Below, in pieces: positions 1 through 34,147 of a stretch of 64,000 bases of DNA. The notes beneath the pieces were generated by a model. That model was given only the letters and a program-made list of their open reading frames with translations. It made no database searches and had not been told where the DNA came from. The stretch's first letter is position 1. Each line of letters opens with the position of its first letter. The position numbers and the translations under genes were made by a program. This DNA comes from Cristatella mucedo. Lineage: Eukaryota; Bryozoa; Phylactolaemata; Cristatellidae. The DNA lies in assembly GCA_009760855.2 (NCBI GenBank), contig WPIO01000026.1, forward strand, positions 1,687,501 to 1,751,500. The letters run 5' to 3'.

Positions 1-126
1 GAGTGTGTCTCCACACTTGCTTGCTTCTAATGTTCAGCAATTCACTGCCGGAACTGGCCAGGCCATGCGCTCTCGAACACATGGTTGGCAGCAGGATGTA
101 ACTTTAGTGAGCATCTAGGTCTTCGG

Positions 127-290
127 GGTGGGGGGTAATGTGCTTGCACTTCACGACCCAGGTCGGGGGGGGGGGGGTTCGAGTCGTGCAGTGGACGGTG
201 GTCCTTTATTGCCCACTGCAGGCGATTGTGATAGTTTCGTAGGCTCTTCTGTTGCTTTGTAAATGAGGCCATAATTGAAGCAGCAGACCT
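127..290 (+). mobile_element. SINE family A, tRNA-derived
   Basis: It holds ggtaatgtgcttgcacttca, a B-box-like ggttcgagtcg, then cagtgg..gatcctttattgcccactgca and a 3' end ..ggctcttctgttgctttgta-aatgagg. The same order recurs in ten other places in the window. A G-run interrupts it before the B box. Confidence 0.75.
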
Positions 291-399
291 TTTATTTTTT
301 ATTTTGTGTCGTGCAATATCATCCAAATGCTTCAAGCTGCATTTACACGGTCCACATTTAATCGAACCAATACCTCCAACAGCAGCGTGGGTCACTGGT

Positions 400-560
400 C
401 CAGTACAGGTGTATGAGGCTGAGGTGCTTGCAGCCAAGTCTCAGCCCATGATTAAGGCTCACGATCTAGGTAGTAGGTTCGAGTCCTGCTTCACCCAAAG
501 TCATCTGTTGCTCACTGCAAGCGGTGATGTGATTGCTGTCGAGGCTGTTCTGCCATCATA
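400..560 (+). mobile_element. SINE family A, diverged copy
   Basis: ggtgcttgcagccaag, a B box ggttcgagtcctgc, and gctcactgcaagcggtgatg followed by gaggctgttctgcc match the family A order. The A-box region is partly duplicated. Confidence 0.65.
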
Positions 561-565
561 TGTGT

Positions 566-622
566 AGAATCATTATGATGTGGCTGGAATCATAAGCAGA
601 ATCATTATGATGTGGCTGTTGA
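566..622. repeat. 32-bp tandem duplication
   Basis: gaatcattatgatgtggctg occurs at 568-587 and again at 600-619. Confidence 0.85.
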
Positions 623-2034
623 GTCAGTTGGCTATCACCTGTTCAGTCCCCTGTAACCCGCAAGCATGGACAAATGGCCAAGTTGGCCACACTTCTACTT
701 GTTGGCGGCAGTTGGAGGGTCTGCCTAGGCAAGGTATTAAGAATCCACTGATGCTCAGACAATATTGCCACTAAATGCTGAATGGTGGGAAGGACAGGAC
801 TCGCCTAGGACTGATTTTAGACTGGGCAAGCAAAGCAAACTGGGCGACCTCTTGAGAACAAGGCTAGTTGGAAGCATTGATCCAACGATGGTTGGACCTG
901 TGAACGGCTCTGGTGCAGCTGAGCGATCTTCTTCCGGCTGGAGGCAGGTGAGACCCGTCGGGGGGGGAGGGGTGAGAGGTGGTGGGGTGAAGGGGCAGCA
1001 AAGAATAAATTCGTGAGATCACAGCTCGGCGGTGTATGCTGGGTAGGTGTCAACCTGGCACTTGAAGGAGCAGCTATTGTGGAGTGCGCAGCACGAGCTG
1101 CGTGGCTGCAGCTAATCGAAGTGTGGAGATGCTCATTTAAACTCGCAATTATCGACCAGAACCGAGTGGACGCATCGGGCTGGCCAATCGTAGGAGAGAG
1201 CCGACACGGCTGCGATCGTTTTCTTGCCTTCTCCTTTGCCTACGATTGGTAGAAATTTTATTTGGAATGAACCGAGCTGTCCCTTTTCTTACGTGTACGA
1301 CTGAGATTCTGCTCGACATCAAGGATGATCGATGCCAAGTCGAGGCTGAAAATGAGAGCCTGACACGCTCCCTGCGGTGTCTTTCGGATGGGGAGGGTGT
1401 GTGCAGGTGCTGCTTCTCTGCTGTGGCTCGATGGTTAAAGGCTCCAAACGATAATGGACGCGGGGTACTCTTTCGGTACTCAGTAGAGCAGGATAACATG
1501 CCTTGGCACGCTGCTGAGCACAATCTTGGCGACACGACCCCGAGCGAGTACATACATGCAAGCGAATGCTCATCGAGCGGAAGCTGCGGCTGATCTCTCA
1601 TTTCGGCCCTGTGGGAGGAAGTGTGTGAGCACGACGGAGGAAAGCGAGGGTGCTGAGAGGTGTGCACAAGAGGGTGCTGAGCTAGCGTGCCACCGCTCTG
1701 GCGTTTGTTGTCGCTGCCGAGTCACCTGCATGGTGACACTGCAGTGGTACTGCACCTGACTTGATCTTGCCGAGCGACATGTCGGTGCGCTATAAATACT
1801 CTTTATTGGACTTGCCCGGGCTGACAAATATGCGAGCAAGAAAGGGCCGGCCTCTAGCTGGCTGAAATCGCCGTGTCTTTTCTTATCGCGTGTTATCTAC
1901 GATCACATGCAATTCCTTACGGTGGCACATGGCAGAACTGACGGTTGGACCGCCATCGCACTAAGTGCTGCAGTCTTTGCAGTTGGTCACAGGTGCCTTT
2001 CTTCGTGGAAGAGAAGAAGAGACAATTAATAGAA

Positions 2035-2035
2035 G

Positions 2036-2084
<49 letters not shown>

Positions 2085-2190
2085 TAATTCTCTCTCTTTC
2101 ACTTTCTGTCTCCTTCTCCCACTCTTTTCTTTCTCTCTCCTCTCTGTCCCTCCCCCTCTCTCTCTCTCTCTCTCCCTCCCTGTCTCTCTC
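2035..2190. repeat. (CT)n-rich tract
   Basis: Two CT runs (2042-2081 and 2157-2174) lie in a pyrimidine-rich stretch. Open frames across it are repeat artefacts. Confidence 0.95.
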
Positions 2191-2639
2191 TCACCTGATT
2201 CAGTCGTTAGAGCTGAGCCCCTCCTCACTGACCTGGGCACTTGCAGCTGTTTGGTTTTCTTAGCTTACCAGTCTTCGGTGTATTATCATTGTTATTATTA
2301 TTATGCTGCCAAGTAAATTCGGTTGGTGGTTGAGCTATACCTTTCTCTCCTGCCCTGTGCTGTGGCCACACCGTGTCATGCTTTGTCACAGCTCTTTGTC
2401 TTTTCCCCATTGCCGTGTCGGCTGATGTTATGCTCCCTATCGTCTTCTGGAGGACAGTAGCTACTTGTTGGCCGAGCTGCCTTTGTCCCACGTGCCCCCC
2501 ACCCCACCTCATTCTTTGGTGGTCGAGCTTCCGTCGGCAGTGGCTGCCTGCCTCTGCAACCCAGTGGCTGGCTTCCATTGTTCACCGTGCTCCCATTTCT
2601 GTTTGAGCAGCCTGATTGGGCATCGAGTCCTTTGTTAGT

Positions 2640-2661
2640 ACAGCAGCAGCAGCAGCAGCAG
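2640..2661. repeat. (CAG)n microsatellite
   Basis: About seven CAG units. Confidence 0.95.
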
Positions 2662-2811
2662 CTTGCTATGCTGGCTGGGAGTTCCTTTTTGTTTTTTGGT
2701 CTTGTCACCACTGCCCTTGCTGTCGACCCTACCATCGGTCAGTCCACCAGCCGTGCAATGCCAACCTGCATTCTGCTTTGGGGGGAGGAAGGAAGGAAGG
2801 GGACACATGTG

Positions 2812-3243
<432 letters not shown>

Positions 3244-4714
3244 ATCGCTAGCTGCCATTCACTCTGTCCCCCCCCTTGCAGCCGCCCAGCTGCCTCTGCA
3301 CCCGGACTGAATGGCTGGCAGTCCTTACCCGTAGCTGCCAGAGGTGTTGCTGCCAGCTTCATCTAAGCTGCACTGACTCCTTGCAACGAAACATCGAATC
3401 GACTTGAAAATTTTCTCTGTGTCCGACAACTGGTCGATACACTTGCTTGCACCAGCCTTGCACCTATTTGACCTCCATGCTCGGCCAGTCACGTGCTCTC
3501 GCTCCACGTGCCCTTCGGCTTTCAGCCGTCAAGTTGTTCTTTTGGTATTGCATGCCGCCAGTTCGTATGCACGTAAAGTTCGTATGCACAATAAGCTTCC
3601 GACTCCTTTTGATTTTGCTTGCTTCCAATTTCTGTTACTACCTGCATTGGCTCTGCACCATTTAGGTCTCAGGTATAGCCGCATGTGCTCCACTAAGGTT
3701 TCCCTTGTGCCCCAGTGAACTGGTACGTTTCGTTTCTGCATGCCGCGATTGCTCACTTGTGCATCACTCAGTGCATGTTACTAACCTGCGGTTCCACTAG
3801 CCAGTGGGCTTGAGTGTTTTCGTATGTGCCTGAGCCAGCTTGTTAAGAGTTAAGTTATATTTAGTTAATCGAGCCTGATACCTCGCCGTGTCCCTAAGCC
3901 TTATTTATAGCTTCTCTTACATCGAGCTTTTATAGTCATAGTCCTTCTCTTCCCGATACGAACTGCTACACACGAGCTGGCCTTCCTTGTTTGCCACTCT
4001 GCTTACTGAGCAGCCGTTGGCAATAGGTCGCCAAGCCTTTGTAGGTCTACTCTGTTGTCACGGCTGCCTTGCAAAGTGGCCAGCCATGTGCTGCCAGCGA
4101 CTGATCCCAGTGATTGAGCCTCTGCTGTGTTTGCATGTTGCTACTGGAGTTTTCTGCAGTTTTTCAATTATTTTTACTGCTCTCGGAGTCTCTCCCTTCG
4201 TCTAGACTTTGTCACGTGAATCTTTTCTTTGAAGCGAGACCGTTGGGCAGCAGCCTCAGCCTTAGCCCTCACTGTCGGTGAGTCGGCGTCGAACCTCTGC
4301 CTAGCTAGTCAAGCCTGCAATCGGTAATATCCCTCATCGGCATGCAGTCCTCAGTATGCACCAGAGATGGCATGCGTGCATGCGTGTGTGCATGCGTGTG
4401 GGTGAGCACAGCACATGTGCAGGCGAACGAGTGTCATGACCATCGTGCTGGGGTGTTCGAGTGAGACCGATAATATCATTGAGATCGCAGCAAGTCTTGT
4501 CTCACATTCACGGTCATTTGAACAAGTATGGATACCACGTGAATCATTTTGGCTGTTAGACATTCGCGGTCGATGCGGCTAGTTTCGGCATCCCTCGTCT
4601 GCGCGGTCGGAACGAGTAGTGCACAGGAGGGACGGTTTCGCGCAGCTAACGAGAATCTTAACCAGTGTGTTCAGTTTAAGGACACTCGGCATCTTTGGCA
4701 CTCACTTTGACATT

Positions 4715-4839
<125 letters not shown>

Positions 4840-4961
4840 GCTGAATATGCTGTGATGCCTCTGTCAACATAGGATGCTGACGGTTTCTCCGATCGATGCG
4901 ATTGCTGTGCCGGACTTATGCCGCTAGGCTGCTAGGTGAGAGCAAGCGACCCTTTTTGCAG

Positions 4962-25044
<20,083 letters not shown>

Positions 25045-26633
25045 GGGCAGGATGTGTCGTATTGCATGATGCAAGGGAGAAGAAGCAGCTGCTCTGCTAC
25101 GCACAGGCTGTGGGGGCGGGGCTTGAAGTCGAGGCTATGCCGACCGTCGATGGGCTGCGAGAGTATGCGGAATTGGCGAAAAAGCAGGCCAAGAGCAAGC
25201 ATTAGTGCAAGCAGACCGAGCACGTGGAAGTAGCTCGGTTGATTAGCTGGCTGCTCACGTGGGCTTGACATGAATGACCGACCGCCCAGTGGCAGTAACG
25301 ATCAAAGGAACGTGCTGCTGCTGCTGCTGCTGCCTGTAAAGACTCCTCAGTTTAGTGAGGAAGAGCTCAGTGAAACAGACTTATTTTCCGTCAGATCTCC
25401 AGGGGCTGAACGCCTACTAGCATTGCTAAGGTTTCGCTTTTCAGTCGACCTTGCAAGATGCTGTAGCTATAACCTTGAGACCCCCAGACACCAGCTGACT
25501 ATCAGCGACCCCAAAGTGGTTTCTCACATCGAGATCACTCGGGGCTCACTGGATTTTCCTTCAGTGCGATGCATTCCCTCTAAAATGATCGCCAGAGCTT
25601 GGATTGAAAGGATCACCAGTGTCTGTCAGCACGAATGTTCTGTCAGGCAGTGATGTAGCCAGCAGTCACACAAGCAAGGCTCCTTTGCAAGGGTTGTAGT
25701 GGGGCTTAGCTGGGCGATGCTGTAGTCCAGACCACGATCAACTAGCAAAGATAAGACTGTTGAGTTTAGGGTTCTTACTGGAGCCAAGAGAGTCGGCACT
25801 TTGGGTCCAGTCACTATGGTGAGATCAAGTTTACAAAACGCGCACATAGCGATCAGGATGTGCCCATCGCCAGTGGACTTTTAGTTGCAAACAGCCTTTA
25901 CGGTCTTGGCCGCTCCTCGATGCTGCCTCACACTCACTCACTAGGTCATCCGAGCTGCTGTGCCCGCCAAAATGGCCCTCTATGATGCACTCATTGACCA
26001 CTTCATTCGGTTCAGTGTGGGCAAACGTGCCACAACGAAAGAGCTGCCTGGCATGGCGGTCAAAGGATTGGAGAGTAGGGGGAAGAGGAGGAATAGGAGT
26101 CTGAATAGGAGCTGCCATGATGTCGGTGAGCAAGGCTGCAGTCAGTCGGTGGACTGACTTCGACCCTTGCCACGCGCATGCATGCAACGTTTCACACGCA
26201 CCTCCTTGGCGGGCTCGGCTGACTGGCACTGGCTTGCCGTGCAGACTGAGCATGCAGACGGCAGCGCGTGCCCACCTTCCAGATGCCTTGCTGTCCAGTT
26301 GTTTGTGTGCTCAGACTAGCAAGCTCTGCATCTGTACAAGGAAGAGTAGAGAAAACTATTCAAAGGTTATTAGGTGCTTGCGCTTGTGTTACAATCTGTG
26401 TTTGCCTTGGCTCGTGATAGGCGAATGGCTTGGCATGCTTGACGGGTGCGAGCCGTGCTTGGGCAGACGACCGGTGCTGATTTGACAGCTCGCGTGCAGC
26501 AGGGCTGCTGGTAAGCTTCCGGGGGCGCTCAGCAAGGCCGATTTTCGGTGCTTCAGGTGTTGCGCATCAGTGGCCTTCAGCTGTCCCTGCTGATGCCACT
26601 CTCCATTGAATGGCAGTGAAAACGGCATGGATC

Positions 26634-26657
26634 GCTGCTGCTGCTGCTGCTGCTGCC
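26634..26657. repeat. (CTG)n microsatellite
   Basis: About eight CTG units; another short CTG run lies at 25315-25333. Confidence 0.93.
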
Positions 26658-28033
26658 GCAGCCGGCAGTGGCCGCCTCAGTGCCAGCACTGCCTGCCAAA
26701 CGGTGGCAGCAGAACGATCTACCAGGCCACGACTATCAACCTCTGGCTGCCCGGAGCCGAGCGAGCTGGAGCTAGGCTGTCGGTGGTGCCTGCAAGCTGC
26801 CGATCTGCTCACACTGAGTATAGCGCCTTCGTCCCTCGATCCCAGAGGCAGTGCGTCAGCGCCGCCACCGCGCATGCCAGTGCAGTGGCAGCAGCGGTGG
26901 CAGCACAGCGCGCCTGTCGTTGCCGGCAGCTGCATTGCACTGCGTGCAGGCACTGCGACGATCGCCGATAAGCTTAGCTTGGGGCCCTCGCCGGTCAGCT
27001 TCGCAGTCAGCAGGAAGTCTTGCTTGCAATGCTACTTCGTGCTTTGCATGTTCACGTTGTTTTGCTTGGTCTCGTCGTCGTTCGTTGTCGGTGTCGTCGC
27101 TGTCACTGCTGTCGATCTCCTGCTCGACTCATTGGCGCTGACTACTGGCTGCAGTCCTAGGTGCCCTCACTAGTGAGCTACCCCCTCCCCAAAGCGCTAA
27201 GGACTGCCACGGTGGCAGCAGGTCACCTTGCCCGGTGTGGCCTTTCTTACCCCCTCACTCCCCTCCCCCAATCAGCTGCTGCTCTTAATGCTTTTCCGGC
27301 TGCACGCCCGAGCTGAGTGAGGCAGGCAGAGGCTGAGCAAAGCTGCTGCTCTAAGCGGCCGACGACTGGTGCTGACTCGAGAATAAACACCGGTGCCTGT
27401 TTGCGGCACGTGACATCTACAGACCGCTTCTTTGGCTTCGGTGTGGCAGCGGTGCCGTGTGCAGGGAAGCTACAATCGCTTGCTTGCGGCGGCATGATAT
27501 GTAGCAAGCATAAGTGGCCCACTTTCGGGCGCTAGACCAAGTTAGCCAGGCGGTGGCACGTGCGCCGGTGGAATTTCGAGCAGGAGATTATCTAGTGCAT
27601 CTGGAACCAAAGCCACCTGCTGTGCTAGTGAGCACCGCGGAGCCCAGTGCAGGATCTGTCTGCATCGGTGAATGGCGGTCGAGTCGATGTCTGAGCTAGT
27701 CATCATAGCAGCTCCCTTGTCGGCGGCTTGCAGTCGTTTGTCTGCCTGATTGCCCGGCAACCCTCTGCCGCGCCAGGCTGCCACCACTGCATGCTGTGAT
27801 GCACGCGTCAGTCCTTGGGGGGGGAGGCCAAAGAATGTCAATGTAGACAAGTAGGCCTCCGAAGGTGCACTCTGTTCTCGTTCGTGTCATTTGTTTATTT
27901 GCTTGACCTCCAATGCCGGTGCCGACCTGTTTACTGGCTGGACTTGTGCTCATGCTGAAGGCACCAATCGAATGCTTGAATTGAAGTTCTAGCTTGAGTT
28001 AATATCGGGGAAGTCTATCGGGATCAAGCGTTA

Positions 28034-28056
28034 GGAGGAGGAGGAGGAGGAGGAGA
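28034..28056. repeat. (GGA)n microsatellite
   Basis: About seven GGA units. Confidence 0.95.
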
Positions 28057-29424
28057 GCCCAAGAAGTGAGCCGAAAAAAAATTGATAACTCGATTCAGCT
28101 TAAACCGACCAGTTTCTACTGAGTCGATATCCGGTTTTGCTCACCAAATCAAATTGGGAGGACTGGAGCTAAGTCGACTAGCTGTCGGAAAGGGTGAATT
28201 GCTATAACTTTTGACTCTGCTGCTAGGAGATGGTGGGTTTGCAACTTACGATGACAAGTTCACATAGAAGCTGCTTTCAAACAGTGCTGCATCTTTTCGG
28301 ATGCATTGTGCTTTAAACATCGGGCTATTAGTTCAGCAAGGTTTTTCCTGTAAGATCTTTCTTTTTATTTGTCCTTCTGCTATACTGCCATTATCTGCGA
28401 CTTACCCTATCTATATGCTGCAATTACCATTAGATGGCTGTGGCATTTGGAATTGCTGATTAGTTAGGTTCAATAATCGGTTATAATTCAAAACTCGAAT
28501 CAAGAATCTGTCTATCCAGCATTATGTATCTCATGGTCGTTATGCTCTTCTCGGGCAGCAGAGGCCTGTGATGATTTGACTGAATGGACAGATTTTGAAG
28601 ATCTGCTCACGTGCACCAATATGAAAGGCACTGACCAATGCCGAAGTAACCCTTATAGAGTTTTTCTGCTTGTACAAACCCAACTATCGACTGTCGTTCT
28701 TCAGCCACGTGTAACTCCTTTGTGCTGCATAGTTGCATACCGCGTGTAATTTGTATCACCGCTTTGCTGCTTCCGAAATCTTTTAAATTATATCAGGATT
28801 AGCAAGCCCCGGCTCGATCACAATTAGCCCAGAGAAGGCCGTCTTGGTAGGCTGCCACTCTGCCGTGGTTTAATGGAGCAACTGGCAAGGGTCCAACTAC
28901 GGTAGGGTATCGTAAACGCTAAATAAATGAAGAAAACCGGTTGACCTCGGCCTTGACCAACCGACCCGATCGGTCAGCCACTTTCCCCAGTGATTTATTT
29001 GGCTAACCTCCTAGCAGTGGCTGACCATTTATTCTGGCCCCGCAGGCACCCTGGCCTGCCGGCTGCCTGCTGTTCTCCTAGGCTGCTGCCGACAGGCCGA
29101 AGCCGTGGCACCGGTCAGTGGCAACTGTTGCCTGCCGAGCCAGGCCCAACTTGGTGGAGTATCGGTAGTGCCAGGTTCCCACGGGCCACTCAAACTACTC
29201 AGTGCACCAAGCCAGCTGCCTGCACAAGCTGGTGCAGCAGGCTGATGCATTCAATCCATTGGTCCACGGGCAGGCAACACGATCAAATCACTATTACGTC
29301 AGCTGCTAGCCCGACTCCTCATCAAGATGAGCACTGGCTGGTGTGGGCACTTCCTCCTGCCGCTGCTGCTGCTTGATGGAATGAAAAAGAAGGCCTATCT
29401 GACTGATTGGCCACTGACTGCTGC

Positions 29425-30620
29425 TTTCAAACTAGCTGGTACTGGCTTTGCAGCTTCGGCTTTGCAGTAGCGAGCCGTGAGTAGCTACTGGGAGGTGCCG
29501 AAAGCATTGCGAACACAAAGCCCTGTCACAACTGATGAAAATGTCAGGGAATGTCGTGACGTCATTCATGAGTGAATTCCAGGTTTTGAGGACATGCACA
29601 CCAAAAGCACGGTCACCAAAGGGTTTGAGGTTGGTTTGAGGCACAGCTATACGATTTATCTCAGAAGACTGGGTGTTACGACGCCTAGCCTGATTGGGAA
29701 GCAGCTGTGAGAGGTAGGCTGAAGCAATTGAATGAAGGGACCTAACCACACTTGCATGCTGACCCTGTGCATGTCACCCCTAACCGTGTTATTCATGTGG
29801 TTTATCAAGCATGATACCACTCACAATTCGATCGTGTTTTCTTTGCAGCAAATGTAAAGGGCCTAGAAAGAGATTGAGTTCTCTGAGGGTGCTTTATCAA
29901 GTGTATCATTATTGTTATTATTACCTCAAATTAAGCGAAAACCTTTAAGTCAATGTGCTGCTTGATGGGAAGCCAGTGCAGGTCTGCGAGAAGTGACGTA
30001 GTATGGCAACTGCAATGCTCACGATAGACAAGCCAGGCTTCAGAGTTATGCATAAACAGTAAGTGCATGAATGGGTTAGTCGGATGACCTGCAAGTAGTG
30101 AGTTATAGAAGTAAAGACGGGATGTAACCATTTCATATAGCATCTTGGCTGTGGTTTTCCTATCTATGCAAGCCTGGATTTTTGAAATATTGCATAGCTG
30201 AAAGTACTCAGACTTGACTGTGAAGCTGATATGGTCGTCCAAAATAACAGGTCGCTTTATAAAAGGACACCAAGATTTAGTGTAGACGCTACCGAGATTT
30301 TCCGGCAGAGCCGATTTCGAGGGATAGGTTTATCGGCTTTTGCACAGTCTAGGTTTGCCCATAACAAGTCAGCAGGTTTCACAGTCACTTATATAGAGAA
30401 AATTTGCTGCCATCCGAGTAAAAATTTCAGTAATACTTGCAGCAACGAAGGTGAGCGAGTTTGATATGCTGGAAGACTGTTGGGGATAAAAACGCAGCTA
30501 CAGCTTAGTGTGTTTTCTGATTAGAAATTAAAGGCGAGATTGCATCTGGCGATTGCATCGGCAGATAAAGAGTATACATTTTGAAAAGAAGTGAACCAAG
30601 CACCGAACCCTGGGCCCCCA
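29425..30620 (-). mobile_element. CR1/L2-like LINE fragment (L6)
   Basis: The minus strand carries DDHISFTVKSEYFQLCNISK, then VTSRLYFYNSLLAG and LLADLHWLPIKQHIDLKVF (30.2-29.94 kb). After an inserted family C repeat (about 29,755-29,925) it continues with YLSQLLPNQ and NLKPFGDRAFGVHVLKTWNS (29.7-29.55 kb). These are the thumb and C-terminal blocks of CR1/L2-type reverse transcriptases. Sequence at 30,400 and 30,560-30,610 matches L1 at 11.27 and 11.43 kb. Confidence 0.78.
29755..29925 (-). mobile_element. Repeat family C, inserted in LINE L6
   Basis: The reverse complement of the 9115 copy: cacttgcatgctgaccctgt, cgtgttattcatgtggttta, gcagcaaatgtaaagggcct, gagattgagttctctgaggg and attattgttattatta. 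Confidence 0.82.
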
Positions 30621-30789
30621 CAATGAGTAGGATATCAATGCACTGAGAAAGGATGCTACATCAGATTCTGACTGCCAATAAATTATTCTTGGTTCCTGAG
30701 TTAGATTAACTAGGAATTATTTATATCATAATCTACGGTTAGGTAGGGTCGAAAGCCCTCCTACCACAGTTAGTCAGTTGTACCTGGGG

Positions 30790-31160
30790 CTTCGACGAGA
30801 GTCGTATGCTATGTCTTGTACTATACACTAAATACACAGTCTTCAAAAGCTTTGCAGTTGGTCGGTTTTTTAGAAGCACAGCTAAACGGCTTGAGTCGGA
30901 AGTGCAGGTGGGACGATGACTTGCATGATTGGGAAGCAGTCAAGAGAGGTTTCCCCTGGATCTGAAGTTGATACGCTGTGTGATCGGAGCCAGTACTGGT
31001 TGGAGAGAATTTGTGTAATATGGCAAATGCGACATTTACGGCACATAACCCTACCTGTAGATTTTTACGCCAGATGTAAGCGCCTTGACTGATGTACTTT
31101 AAAATCATGGACTTGTTATAAAAGTGACGGGTGGTCTCGATTACTGCCATGCTCAGCTAC
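30790..31160 (-). mobile_element. Diverged LINE C-terminal fragment (L7)
   Basis: Minus-strand IETTRHFYNKSMI, VNVAFAILHKFSPTSTGS and NCKAFEDCVFSV are degraded forms of VTSRLxFYNS, HxTxLLxxLHW and xKxFGDRAFSV. It lies head to tail with L6 and may be an older copy of the same family. Confidence 0.5.
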
Positions 31161-32479
31161 CGTCAGCTAACTAGGTATGCATCAGGAGTGTTGAATAAAA
31201 GCCGCCAACTCTTTGCAATCACCTTGTGTTAGTCATATTGCTTGTGACTTTATTCTAATGTTGACAGGATTGAGGAAAGGATTGATAGTGGAATTGAGTT
31301 CTCGAAAGTGGAATCTGGTGCTTGCCACGCCAGAATTTGGGGCTCGAAAGATTAAGTACCTGCTGAAATGATGCACGTCGTAGAGCAGCGCCTAACCCAA
31401 AATTAAGCAACTAGCAGAACTACATTGCACCAAACTTGCCAGAATTCAGAATCAACGTTCATCTCAAAGAGTTCAAGAAACAGTACTAAAATATCACCAA
31501 ATTATAGCCGCAACATACAGCAGCATCAGTGGCAGAGCCAGGATTCTCATATAGGAGGATGAAAGACGTGCACAATTTTAATTATGGAGCGAGTCCGGCA
31601 AGACTTTCCTGTAGTTTGGGCTAGACCTGCAATTAAAGGGAAAATACTTAAACTAATACTTTCAAAATACTAATACTTGTCAAGAAAATACTTAGGCAAT
31701 TTGTGTGACAACCGAATATTTTCTTACCGTACCTTTTGAAAGACAGACATGTTAGAACTGGGATCGGAAGTTCTGATGACCTCCAAATGAAAGAAAAAGC
31801 TGTTATGCAAACCACGTCTAACCTGGTTGTAAACAAGAAGCAACAAATCGACAAAATGAAAAATTTACCGACCTCTGCATAATATACGACTCGACTACAT
31901 GTACGATCGTATACATTGTATCTCAACTTTTCGAACCTTGGTTGATTCAGATAAAAGCATGCTTGAAGCTTGTTGAGGTGCATTCTTGTAACTTTTATAC
32001 CGCTTCATACCCCTGGGTCGGTTGGTGCCATGTAAATTCCACAACTTGACTAAGACTTCACGTATCGGTGTTAAATTTGAAATGCAAGTTTGGCTCTGCC
32101 TGTTTCAAATGATGCAAGGAAATTTTTTTAATTCGGCTAGATAAATTTCGCAGCATACGTCATCAAATGTGCAGGAGCTTTACTTTCCGTAATCGTGGAC
32201 ATATAGAGCAAATGCATCCAGCCGAAATATGAATTGTTTCTTGTCTTATTTGAAACGAGCGGAGCTGAACTCGCATTTCAAATTTTAGTCCGATTCGTGA
32301 AGTAATTGTACGGTACTGTAAGTCATTTAGTCAAAGAACTTTTGTACCACTGTGCAAGGATGTCGGCTTCTCTTTACGCTGTGTTAAGTAATTGGGATCT
32401 GTTTTTGAGATCTTTTCACGTATCTGTTGCTGAGACTATAGCATTGCAGACTGCAGTACATCTTATCGAGCCATCCAGC

Positions 32480-32700
32480 ATTGGTAGTTGCGTGCTACTA
32501 ACTTCCTCGACTACCCTACTGACTCAGCTATGCTTCTCACTTCCTCTTTGTTTTGTGAGATGAAGTCTGTTGGATGCCGTATTTTCACCGAAAGACGCGT
32601 GGGCTTTTATTGGGCGGTAGAGAAATCTGCAGCATAATACCCAATAAATCCACGTGGCTTTGAGGAGTTACGCACGGAAATGCATGGCATTATACAGTGA
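32480..32700 (+). mobile_element. LINE 3' end fragment (L8)
   Basis: gctatgcttctcacttcctc, gtgagatgaagtctgttgga and ggctttgaggagttacgcac match the + oriented L3 tail at 16.7-16.86 kb. It is more diverged. Confidence 0.65.
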
Positions 32701-33004
32701 GTGCCCTAGCGTATTTCCAGCCAGGTGAAGTGCTGATTACCTGAACGTCTGACAAGCTGAGGGTTTGAGAGACGAATTGGAGCCGAGTTGTAGGTGTAGC
32801 AAATGCTGATGCTGAAAATGCAGACAGAACGGCTACAGTGACAGCTAAGATGGGGTCTCAAAATCCCCAACAATAATTTATGATAGAACCTATTGGGTGG
32901 CAACGCGGAACGTTGGCACCTATCGTAGTTGATTGTCCCAGCTTTCCTTTATTATCTCGGTTCTATGATGACCTTAATTTAAGGGTTGGGCAGGGAGAGG
33001 TTTT

Positions 33005-33140
33005 AATATAAACAATACATTTGCAGAGCACCCATGGATACAGTAACCAAACCTCTTTCTAGGCTTTTTACATGTGGTGAAATGGAAGCATGTCAACGTG
33101 GTTATCGATACCATGCACAGCGGCGGAAGCATGCATAAGT
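33005..33140 (+). mobile_element. Repeat family C, diverged
   Basis: tataaacaatacatttgcag, aaacctctttctaggctttt, acatgtggtgaaatggaagc and atgtcaacgtggttatcgat keep the family order. Confidence 0.5.
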
Positions 33141-33329
33141 CCGCAAAGGAAACGTTGGCAATCTACACTAGCCAGATTGTGACGGCCTAGATATTCATTC
33201 TCGGCTCCTGAATTATAACTATTCGGACACGGTTATGTCATAACCTACCGTTAAGAAACAAGCAATGCCCAACTCATGCCAGCCAGTTGTACTCTTGTCG
33301 CTTCCAAGTGAGTTTCCTTCTCGCTTCGG

Positions 33330-33620
33330 CTATCGCTGTAAGCACTTGCCTCTACTTCGGCTATGAAATAGACTGTTCCACGCTACGGATACGGACTTCC
33401 TATATTTATTAAAAGGGCAATCTTGATAGCTGTCGCTCTCGGTTTTGAGGCCGGCAGCATATTGATACGCATCGGAGCTACGTTCCCAGCTACTTTTTTG
33501 CCGCGCTTCGAGACACATGCTTCGCCGCTGGCTGTCAAGCTTCGACAAGGGACTAGCTACATCGCGAGCGCTGAGCTCGTGGCAATGGACTTGAGTGCGA
33601 AGCCAGTGCAAAGAGTTTGA
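33330..33620 (-). mobile_element. Probable decayed LINE fragment
   Basis: Minus-strand frames give LHWLRTQVH at the high-coordinate end and SVSVAWNSLFHSRSRGK near the low-coordinate end. These resemble the LHWLP and FSVAAPxxWNSLP blocks of non-LTR reverse transcriptases. The sequence between them is not recognisable. Confidence 0.4.
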
Positions 33621-34147
33621 GATCTGAAGCCAAAAAGCACGCGAGCGCCTCGCCGCTGGACCGTCTCATCGGTGCAAATCATCGTCGTTTATCAACTTGG
33701 CGCATCGCTATTGTGCTCCGATGATTTTTCCCCGTACACGTCGCACAATGGTTCGAGCGGAGTTATTTTTCACGAGCCCTGGCTGAGTGGCTCTCGTATA
33801 TTTGTTGCTATAATTGATGCTGGATTCTTTCTTTGCCCGCGCCCGGTCGAGTAAGTTTTGATATGAGTCCTGGCTGATTGGCTCTCATGTATTTATTAAC
33901 ACTTTGTGGGAACGTATCGTAGAGCATTGCCTCCTTTGTTTACTCTCTGCGCCGGCACGAGTCTCGCTGGATGCAAGGTCTTTGCTTGGGAATCCTATGT
34001 TCACTTGATCAACCCCTGTAAGAAAGCGGACGCTGCGATAGGTGCACAGCTTATTCGAGATTGAAGAGACAATACGCGCCACCATCCGATATCCACCAGT
34101 CACGTAAGGCGATTCTCTTTAATCCATTAAAATCAATGGTTACGGGC

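Larger units (their letters stand above)
25206..29424. other. No gene seen
   Basis: Moderate GC, with short CTG and GGA runs. Several 60-190 codon frames show no domain or convincing splice context. Confidence 0.5.
31161..34147. other. Mostly unassigned, with LINE and family C debris
   Basis: AT-rich. Only the L8, family C and 33330 fragments are recognised; 31161-32479 shows nothing. Confidence 0.5.

Noticed and set aside
1149-1667. 172-codon minus-strand frame
   Set aside because: No domain, no splice context, and overlapping frames of similar length on the other strand.
26610-27173. 187-codon plus-strand frame with poly-Ala and a hydrophobic end
   Set aside because: The Ala run is a CTG/GCT microsatellite. 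Three overlapping frames are equally open and no family is recognised.
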